Part shown: piece after piece, positions 1 to 5,964 of the stretch
Position numbering within the stretch: position 1 is the first letter of the stretch
Layout: each line of letters starts with the position of its first letter
Source of the DNA: an uncultured Bacilli bacterium
GTDB taxonomy: Bacteria > Bacillota_I > Bacilli_A > RF39 > UBA660
Length of the DNA: 10,998 bases
Reading direction: 5' to 3'
Assembly: GCA_910578745.1 (NCBI GenBank)
Contig: CAJTSN010000009.1
Coordinates: 22,090 to 33,087, forward strand
Position numbers and translations under genes: made by a program
The notes under the pieces: generated by a model
Database searches by the model: none
What the model saw: only the letters and a program-made list of their open reading frames with translations
Told to the model about the DNA's origin: nothing

Positions 1-1046
1 AAATCGGTTAAAAAGATAGAAAAACTATATAAAATCAAAGGTAAAAAAGGAATTAATGTCTTAGCGTTTATATAAAGGCCTGCATTTAAAATATAGTTAA
101 AAATTGGAAAAAGACTCATACATAGAAAAACAATACCTATAAAAATATTTTCTCTTTTTTTTGTAAAGAAGAGGTGCAGAAGGGAGATAAAGCAAATTCC
201 AGTTACCCCTACTGCATAAGTTCCATAAAGTAAGAATCGATAATTTCTTCTTGGGATAAATAAGTTTAAAAATTCGACTGCCTTCCCTGTTTGATCTCTA
301 CCAGCAAACAAAGTATAAAGGGTTGGAAACAATAAAACAGCACCCATTAAAATAGCAATCAAAAAAGGAATACATAGTTTTATTAGAACTTTCTTATTTC
401 TTTTCTCCTTTAAAATAAGATAAACGCCATATAAAAATAAGGCAAAAAAAGAACCAATACTATAATAATAACTTGTCATAATAATTAAAAAACAAGAAAT
501 CGTTAAAAGAGTCATTTTTCCTTTTTCAAAAAAACAATCCATGCCAAATAAAGCAAGCATAAAAAAAGGAAAATAATTAATAAACATCCAATGTCTATGC
601 GAATGAAATAAAACAGGCCCTGCACATAGAAATAAAAAAGAAGTTAGAAAAGCAATTTTAAAAGAAACATGTTTTCTTAAATAAAAATAAAAAAGAATTG
701 TTGATAAAAGAGGAATAACAATACCAAGAAACTGGATATAATCTACCATCTTTATAAATGGAAGAAAATAAGAAAAGAGTATAAATGGATTAAAAAGTCC
801 ATAATAGGAAAAATAGTAAATATTTTGTCCACTTCCAAGATGAGGGGCAAAGTCAGGGAATAAATCTCCCGTTTCGTAAAATAAATTTCTAAAATATTCA
901 GGAATTAAGTAATGTTGTGCACTCCAATCAAGCGTAGAACCATATAAATAAGTTCCTCTCGTTATTAGAAAATAAATGAATAAAGTAAAGACAATAAAAA
1001 GGGATACTGCCCATAAATCTTTTTTATTCTTGATTCCATTCATCAT
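1..1046 (-). CDS. YfhO-family multispanning membrane protein (N-terminal part, runs off the window)
   Basis: The frame is open from an ATG ATG pair at 1046 to the window edge, giving about 348 residues without a stop. A GGAGG site lies at 1051-1055. The protein opens with a short basic stretch and a membrane helix (about residues 10-29). It continues with an extracytoplasmic loop carrying LDWSAQHY (D40, W41, Q44, H45) and GSGQNIYYFSYYGLFNP, then many further hydrophobic helices. That loop plus the multispan layout is what I recognise as the YfhO family (GT-C-like). In Bacillus and Listeria, YfhO proteins work with a CsbB-type GT2 and a GtcA flippase to put sugar on teichoic acid outside the membrane. 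Full members are roughly 850 residues, so more than half is missing here. Its start lies 23 nt inside the end of the upstream deacetylase gene, so the two are probably translationally coupled. The substrate cannot be read from the sequence. Confidence 0.82.
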   Translation of the reverse strand, partial: MMNGIKNKKDLWAVSLFIVFTLFIYFLITRGTYLYGSTLDWSAQHYLIPEYFRNLFYETGDLFPDFAPHLGSGQNIYYFSYYGLFNPFILFSYFLPFIKMVDYIQFLGIVIPLLSTILFYFYLRKHVSFKIAFLTSFLFLCAGPVLFHSHRHWMFINYFPFFMLALFGMDCFFEKGKMTLLTISCFLIIMTSYYYSIGSFFALFLYGVYLILKEKRNKKVLIKLCIPFLIAILMGAVLLFPTLYTLFAGRDQTGKAVEFLNLFIPRRNYRFLLYGTYAVGVTGICFISLLHLFFTKKRENIFIGIVFLCMSLFPIFNYILNAGLYINAKTLIPFLPLILYSFSIFLTD

Positions 1047-1716
1047 AACTCCTCCAATTTTCATAATCAAACATATGCCCAAACTTGTCCATAGAATATC
1101 CTTGTGAAGCATAGATAGGAATAAGTTCTTCTCTTTTTATTTTCTTATTTTTTTCGCTAATCGTAGGTAAATCTTCTGGAATATTTTCTTTTTTATAATA
1201 TTTTCCAAAATACATCAGTCTCTCTTTATTTGAAAGATTCGTTACGATTTCACTAGTCATTTTATGATGAATATGTCCATATTCTCCATCTGGATTATGT
1301 GTTACAATCAAATTCCAATCTTTATAATCAATAATTTTTTTTAAATCACTTGAAATAGAAGTATAAACACTAGACCAGTCATCTCTTTTTCCTTTGGTCT
1401 TATCAGGATACCCTAACATAATATATTTTTCATTTGTCTTTTTCATGGCTTCTTTGAATTCAAGAACTCTTGTTTTTTTTACTCCACAAGTAATACATAC
1501 TACTAAATAATCATCATCCATTAGGTGACTACCTCCCCAAATAAAGTCATCATCTGGGTGGGCTACTACCATAAGTTTTGTGATGCCACTTGTATCAACA
1601 TGTTCTATATTTTTATCCACAGAAACACTTCTATTCTCTGTATATTTATAAATAAAATAAGTAGATAAAAATATAGATACAACAAATATAGAAATTGTAA
1701 GTATACTTTTTTTCAT
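1024..1716 (-). CDS. Membrane-anchored PIG-L (LmbE-like) de-N-acetylase
   Basis: The protein has 230 residues from ATG 1716. A short basic start and one hydrophobic segment (about residues 3-24) with no clear cleavage site suggest an N-terminal anchor and an extracytoplasmic catalytic domain. The PIG-L zinc motif is AHPDDD at residues 52-57, with Asp where the family usually has Glu in the last place. The second metal and active-site motif is GEYGHIHHK at about 144-152. The family removes N-acetyl groups from GlcNAc-type sugars (MshB, GlcNAc-PI deacetylase). The frame also opens at a GTG at 1725. I prefer ATG 1716 because the promoter at 1746-1774 would leave only about 14 nt of leader before the GTG. 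The ribosome binding site is weak for both (AAGAG/GAGAAG-like). The gene overlaps the YfhO gene by 23 nt, suggesting a shared substrate, perhaps a surface polymer amino sugar. That substrate is inference. Confidence 0.85.
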   Translation of the reverse strand: MKKSILTISIFVVSIFLSTYFIYKYTENRSVSVDKNIEHVDTSGITKLMVVAHPDDDFIWGGSHLMDDDYLVVCITCGVKKTRVLEFKEAMKKTNEKYIMLGYPDKTKGKRDDWSSVYTSISSDLKKIIDYKDWNLIVTHNPDGEYGHIHHKMTSEIVTNLSNKERLMYFGKYYKKENIPEDLPTISEKNKKIKREELIPIYASQGYSMDKFGHMFDYENWRSYDEWNQE

Positions 1717-1745
1717 ACTTCTCACTCTTTTCTAAAGTTATATTT

Positions 1746-1774
1746 ATTATAACTCAATTATGCATGTAGGAAAA
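1746..1774 (-). promoter_or_regulatory. Predicted promoter for the PIG-L/YfhO pair
   Basis: On the minus strand a perfect -10 TATAAT (1746-1751) lies 17 nt after a poor -35 TTTTCC (1769-1774). Transcription would start near 1739, about 23 nt before ATG 1716. The terminator of the preceding operon is just upstream, so a promoter is needed here. Confidence 0.5.
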
Positions 1775-1840
1775 CCCCTCTTCTTCAAAAATTATATTCA
1801 AAAATACTATTTTAAACTATATATTCCCATCTTATTATGC

Positions 1841-1880
1841 AAAAGAAAAGGTCAGACCATAATAAACATTTCTCTAACCT
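1841..1880 (-). terminator. Predicted intrinsic terminator of the glycerophosphotransferase operon
   Basis: On the minus strand AGGTTAGA (1880-1873) pairs with TCTGACCT (1856-1849) with one G-U wobble, giving an 8-bp stem and a 16-nt loop. It is followed at once by TTTTCTTTT (1849-1841). It sits 18 nt after the stop codon of the canonical transferase gene, which suits the end of the five-gene operon. Confidence 0.6.
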
Positions 1881-1897
1881 AATCATAAAATAAAAAT

Positions 1898-3151
1898 TTA
1901 ATTTTTTTCTTTAAATAGTTCCGCTATGACCCTACTACTGGCATTTCCATCATCTAAATAATTGTATTTTTTATTAAATTGTTCGTACTTTTCCTTATAC
2001 TCTTTAGAGATATTTTCTATATTCTCTAAAACACTCTCTAACTCCTCTTGTGTTTGTGTAATAGGACCTGGAAGCTCATCTAAATCAATGTAAAAGTCTC
2101 TTAATTTTCCCTTATAAAGCTCTAAATCATACATATAAAACAACATAGGTCTTTTCAAATTTGCAAAATCAAAGAAAACACTTGAATAATCTGTCATTAT
2201 GATATCACTAACCATATATAATTCATTTACATCATCAACAAGTGATACATCAATAATAAAGCCATTGTATTGACTCAAATCGAGTTGTTTCGCAACAAAA
2301 TAATGTGTTCTAAATAATAGGATATAGTCTTTACCAAACTTTTTTTGCAAACGTTCAAAATCAATTCCTAATTCATATGTATAGCCTACACCAGATGTAT
2401 GTTGATTGTCTCTAAAAGTAGGCGCATATAAAATTACTTTCTTATCTTGCTTAATTCCAAATTTTTTCTTTAAATTTACTATTTCTTTTTCTGTATAGTG
2501 AAATAAAGAATCATTTCTAGGATAACCCTTTTCTATTAAGATGTTTTCTTTTCCTAATTTTTTTAAATTGAAAGCGGAAGTAAATACTTTTGTACAAAAT
2601 TTAGAAGGGGATATAAAATAATCAAAGCGTACAGCATCAATATCATTTCTCTTCCGAATTTCACTAATACTATTCATAACAGAACCTTCTACTTCAATAT
2701 CATAACGCAATCGTTTCAAAGGAGTACCATGCCAGCATTGCACATAAACTTGATTTTTCTTCTTTTTAATACTTTCTTCTAAAATGGAATTTACAATCCA
2801 ATATTTCGCACTAGACAAAGCTCGAAAATAATCCTTACTATTCTGCTTTACAAGTAGTAACCTTTTATCCTTCTTTACCTCATGTTGATCTGGATCAATA
2901 AATGCCCAAATAAATTTATAATCTTTAAATTCCTTCATCTCAAGCATTTTTTCATAAATGGCCTTAGGACTACATGCATAATTTCGACCATTAAAAGTTT
3001 CAAAAAAAACGATTTTATCATCTACTTTATATTTAAGGTAATACTTTTGATAGCTTATTCTTTCTTTTGTGCGTTTTATCTTTCTAAATAATTTGCGCAT
3101 AGTGGTGCTTTTTTTAGAAAGATCCACCGCCATTGTTCTTATACTTTTCAT
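1898..3151 (-). CDS. CDP-glycerol glycerophosphotransferase, TagB/TagF family (canonical motifs)
   Basis: The protein has 417 residues and belongs to the family that transfers glycerol phosphate from CDP-glycerol to a teichoic acid primer or chain at the cytoplasmic membrane face. Visible landmarks in order are FFETFNGRNYACSPKAIYE (49-67), WHGTPLKRLRYD (140-151) with the catalytic-type His141, LYAPTFRDN (241-249), RTH (281-283) with the second conserved His, TDYSSVFFDF (320-329) and DGNASSR (401-407). The length is right for a stand-alone catalytic domain without the long N-terminal extension of large TagF polymerases. The basic N-terminal 30 residues may bind the membrane. The start ATG overlaps the TGA of the preceding transferase (ATGA, 4 nt), with a GAGGG site 6-7 nt upstream. 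The order suggests priming or polymerisation of poly(glycerol phosphate). TagB-like versus TagF-like activity cannot be decided from motifs alone. Confidence 0.9.
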   Translation of the reverse strand: MKSIRTMAVDLSKKSTTMRKLFRKIKRTKERISYQKYYLKYKVDDKIVFFETFNGRNYACSPKAIYEKMLEMKEFKDYKFIWAFIDPDQHEVKKDKRLLLVKQNSKDYFRALSSAKYWIVNSILEESIKKKKNQVYVQCWHGTPLKRLRYDIEVEGSVMNSISEIRKRNDIDAVRFDYFISPSKFCTKVFTSAFNLKKLGKENILIEKGYPRNDSLFHYTEKEIVNLKKKFGIKQDKKVILYAPTFRDNQHTSGVGYTYELGIDFERLQKKFGKDYILLFRTHYFVAKQLDLSQYNGFIIDVSLVDDVNELYMVSDIIMTDYSSVFFDFANLKRPMLFYMYDLELYKGKLRDFYIDLDELPGPITQTQEELESVLENIENISKEYKEKYEQFNKKYNYLDDGNASSRVIAELFKEKN

Positions 3152-4308
3152 AACATCCCTCTAATTAAATCATATATCTCTTCTGTACTATTTCCCTTTA
3201 AATTTGTAACATATTTTTCTCTAAAAGAGACTAGGCTCTTTTGATTATATTGTTTGTTTTCTATACACGCCATCAAATCATGAAAATCTTTAAACACACA
3301 TTCCTTAAGTTCTTCAAATAAGTTGATGTTTAATCCATTTTCTTCTTCATACTGCTCATAATCGTATACATATAAGAAAATATTTGATAAGACGATACTT
3401 GCTTCTATCATTAAAGCCGAGTAATCTGTAATGACATAATCCGCCATCTTAAGTAGAGTGACATACTCGATCTTAGGATTTAATAAAACGCCTTCTAAAT
3501 TAGATTTTGGTCTATTCGATACATCAAGAGGATGCAAACGAATAATCAAACAATATTTATCTAAATCTATATTTTTAATAATTTCATCTACTACATTTTT
3601 ACCATTTCTACGAAAGGTAGGACAATAGAGTATTACTTTTTTATTTTTTAAACATGGATAATTTTCATAAGCTTCGTATTGATTTGGTTTTGTTTTTAAT
3701 AAATAGTCTATGTAGGGCGTTCCTATGGATAAAATTTTTTCTTTTGAAATATGAAAAGCTTCGCTAAAGGCATCTTTCATCGCATCAGAACCAGAAATGA
3801 CATAATCATAATTTTCGTGCAAATGAAGTGATTTTGCCATTTTAAAAGAAATCCCATCTTGTTTATCAATCGTTTGGTAACCAAATTTTTTTATTGCTGC
3901 TAAGGCATGCCATATTTGAATAATCTTTGTATCTTTTTTATGATGAAGTCCACTCACCAAAATATTATACCCATCTATAAGGATTACCTTTGAGGAAGCT
4001 AAAAAGTACATTTGCTTATATAATAAAAAATAGTAAGAAACGATTTCCTTTATTTCTTTCCATGAAAATATTTTTTCGTTAGAATGCATCTTTTTATTTA
4101 AGCCCTCTGGTGCTCTTCTACAACTGACTTTGATTCCTATCGATGCATCTTTATTTTGTATAAAATCGATCAAATATTGATAATTAATGGATGGTTCATT
4201 GGTCTGTCTACTCAAAAAGAAAACTTGTCGTTTCGTTTTAGTAAATAATTTTAGAATAAAGTAAATGATTTTTAAATGCATTTGAAATAAAAATAGTAAT
4301 ACTTGCAT
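3148..4308 (-). CDS. Divergent glycerophosphotransferase-family protein (WHA type)
   Basis: The protein has 386 residues and the fold signature of the CDP-glycerol glycerophosphotransferase family: LYCPTFRRN (227-235), IRLHP (256-260) and TDYSALMIEAS (294-304). The usual WHGTP is replaced by WHALAAIKKFG (133-143). The catalytic-type His134 is kept but the Gly-Thr-Pro that follows is lost. The N-terminus has a hydrophobic segment (about 3-20), perhaps a membrane-contacting helix. A GGAGG site at 4314-4318 fixes the ATG at 4308. The gene lies between tagD and the canonical transferase and overlaps the latter by 4 nt. It may transfer glycerol phosphate to a different acceptor, or use another CDP-polyol. 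Which of these holds is inference; family membership is well supported. Confidence 0.82.
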   Translation of the reverse strand: MQVLLFLFQMHLKIIYFILKLFTKTKRQVFFLSRQTNEPSINYQYLIDFIQNKDASIGIKVSCRRAPEGLNKKMHSNEKIFSWKEIKEIVSYYFLLYKQMYFLASSKVILIDGYNILVSGLHHKKDTKIIQIWHALAAIKKFGYQTIDKQDGISFKMAKSLHLHENYDYVISGSDAMKDAFSEAFHISKEKILSIGTPYIDYLLKTKPNQYEAYENYPCLKNKKVILYCPTFRRNGKNVVDEIIKNIDLDKYCLIIRLHPLDVSNRPKSNLEGVLLNPKIEYVTLLKMADYVITDYSALMIEASIVLSNIFLYVYDYEQYEEENGLNINLFEELKECVFKDFHDLMACIENKQYNQKSLVSFREKYVTNLKGNSTEEIYDLIRGML

Positions 4309-4319
4309 ATTTACCTCCT

Positions 4320-4356
4320 AAAAAATGAATGAATGCTACAAAAACATTCATTTTTT
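4320..4356 (-). terminator. AT-only hairpin between tagD and the next gene (weak terminator or attenuator)
   Basis: A perfect 12-bp inverted repeat, AAAAAATGAATG (4320-4331) and CATTCATTTTTT (4345-4356), encloses 13 nt. A competing 8-bp register uses 4328-4335. On the minus strand the hairpin ends in a T run that runs straight into the GGAGG site (4314-4318) of the next gene. It could terminate part of the transcripts, protect mRNA ends, or mask that ribosome binding site. Confidence 0.4.
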
Positions 4357-4368
4357 TACACAAAAAAT

Positions 4369-4809
4369 CTATTTTTCTTTTTCCTCAGGAAGTTGATCGA
4401 TACCATTTATAGGGTCCTGCAATTTTAAATCATTCTTAATTTGTGTAGTAGAAACGCCTTCTGTTCTATCTAGATAAACAACCTCACAATAAGGTCTTAA
4501 GCATTCAAAACGCTCACTATCCTTCCAGTCAGAACCCATAACAACAGTATCAACTTGATAGGTTTTTACATCATCAATTTTTTGATCCCAAGTATTTTCA
4601 GGAATCACCAAATCAACATAACGAATTGCCTCTAGCATTTGTTTTCTAGTTTCATAATTATGATAGGCTTTTTTATTTTTTATTGCATTAAAATCATCCG
4701 TTGAAAGGGCAACAATCAAATAATCTCCCATCTGTTTAGCCCTTTTAAGTAATCGAATATGTCCATAATGTAAAAGATCGTACGTTCCATATGTTAAAAT
4801 TCTCTTCAT
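4369..4809 (-). CDS. tagD: Glycerol-3-phosphate cytidylyltransferase
   Basis: The enzyme makes CDP-glycerol and pyrophosphate from CTP and glycerol 3-phosphate, the cytoplasmic donor for poly(glycerol phosphate) teichoic acid. The nucleotidyltransferase start TYGTYDLLHYGH (6-17) carries the HxGH motif (H14, H17). The end carries RTEGVSTTQIK (115-125), matching the RTxGISTTxI signature of this family, and MGSDWK lies at 91-96. The 146 residues exceed the roughly 130 of well-known TagD proteins; the extra is an acidic, lysine-rich tail (about 128-146) that looks dispensable. The upstream site is modest (TAGGGA). The gene sits inside the operon, 40 nt after the lipoprotein gene and ahead of two glycerophosphotransferase-family genes that would consume its product. 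Confidence 0.95.
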   Translation of the reverse strand: MKRILTYGTYDLLHYGHIRLLKRAKQMGDYLIVALSTDDFNAIKNKKAYHNYETRKQMLEAIRYVDLVIPENTWDQKIDDVKTYQVDTVVMGSDWKDSERFECLRPYCEVVYLDRTEGVSTTQIKNDLKLQDPINGIDQLPEEKEK

Positions 4810-4849
4810 TTAATCCCTACTCTCTACTTATCATTGTAACATAATAGGA

Positions 4850-5962
4850 CTACTCGTAGCAAGTTGTTTTACTCGTTATCTTTTTAAAATCATATACATT
4901 GCCTGATGTAAGCCAAATAAGCGAATCCATACTCTTTCCATAGGTGATTCCAACTCCACGATTTCCATCTTTCCCAATTCCGCTATAAAAGAGAAAATAA
5001 TGGTCTTGATAATATAAAAGAGCACTTCTATACAATCCTTTATTATTCCAACTATATTTCAAAGGTGTTAAAAGGACTTTCATTTGATCATAATAAAGAT
5101 TATCTTTGGACTTCGTATAATAAAGATTCATTCGATTATGATTTTGTCCCTTAATGAATGCGCTTACCAACATCTCATACCCTTCTTCTGTCTTTATTAC
5201 ATCTAAATGCCAATTTCTTAAGTTTTTATCTTCATAGTATAAATTTATTTTTCTAGCACTTGTCCATTCACTTTCTTCTATCCCTCGTTCAATATACTTT
5301 AGCGTGAAATCCCTATCCACATACCATACTTCATATTTTCCATCTTCAATCATGACAACAGGACTAAGATAATCGACCTGTTTTCTCTTATTTTTTAAAA
5401 ATATCTCTTTCTCACTCCAAGATACACCATCATATGTATGTGATTCATAAATAATAACGATACTATTCACATCATCAACATATCTCCAAAAACATTCTAA
5501 GCGATTTTTCTCTTTATTATATAAAAGATGGGTATCAGAATTATAAAAGTACCTAAAATCGCCATTTGGACGTGGTTCTAATGGATTATGAAAGCCATCT
5601 GGTTCTTCCCAATCAATCATATCGTTACTTGCCAAAATATGAGGATTTTCCTTACTTTGATCCGCATGAGGATAGGGTGTAAAGGCTATCCAATAATAGT
5701 ATCCATTCCATGCTTCATCAAAAGCCACCACTTTTGGATGGTATCCCTCATTATCCCCATAAGCACTCATTAACTCCAATTTTAATGTTTCTTTTGTAAA
5801 TAATGTCTTATCTTCTGGAGGCCACTTTAACTTTTCAATAGGAACATTTGGTGAGGTAGTTTCCTTTTGCATTGTGCAAGAAACTCCAAAAAAGAAAATC
5901 AAATATACCCCCAAAATAAGAAATATCATTTTTTTAAATTTCTTGTTTTCTTCTACTACCAT
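4850..5962 (-). CDS. Lipoprotein, predicted beta-propeller of the GH43/GH32-like type
   Basis: The protein has 370 residues. The N-terminus is basic (KKFKK, 7-11), followed by a hydrophobic stretch (12-26) and a lipobox FGVSC with Cys29, so it should be lipid-anchored outside the membrane after a short linker. The rest is rich in aromatic strand-turn repeats such as GYYYWIAFTPYP (87-98), NPHILASNDMIDWE (106-119), NSDTHLLYN (141-149), DGKYEVWYVDRD (207-218) and HYFLFYSGIGKDGNRGVGI (321-339). This is the layout of five-bladed propeller hydrolases and their relatives. I cannot assign a catalytic triad with confidence, so it may bind or trim a glycan. Only 2 nt separate its ATG from the stop of the fusion gene, with an AGAGAAG site inside that gene's end. 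Co-transcription with tagD suggests work on the surface polymer made by this operon; this is inference. Confidence 0.72.
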   Translation of the reverse strand: MVVEENKKFKKMIFLILGVYLIFFFGVSCTMQKETTSPNVPIEKLKWPPEDKTLFTKETLKLELMSAYGDNEGYHPKVVAFDEAWNGYYYWIAFTPYPHADQSKENPHILASNDMIDWEEPDGFHNPLEPRPNGDFRYFYNSDTHLLYNKEKNRLECFWRYVDDVNSIVIIYESHTYDGVSWSEKEIFLKNKRKQVDYLSPVVMIEDGKYEVWYVDRDFTLKYIERGIEESEWTSARKINLYYEDKNLRNWHLDVIKTEEGYEMLVSAFIKGQNHNRMNLYYTKSKDNLYYDQMKVLLTPLKYSWNNKGLYRSALLYYQDHYFLFYSGIGKDGNRGVGITYGKSMDSLIWLTSGNVYDFKKITSKTTCYE

Positions 5963-5964
5963 AC

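Noticed and set aside
1891..1910. A/T-only inverted repeat at the stop codon of the canonical transferase
   Set aside because: The loop would be one to three bases and the stem has no G-C pairs. The hairpin at 1841-1880 is a much better terminator.
2882..3091. Plus-strand open frame of 69 codons
   Set aside because: It is antisense to the N-terminus of the canonical glycerophosphotransferase; its hydrophobicity comes from the AT-rich complement.
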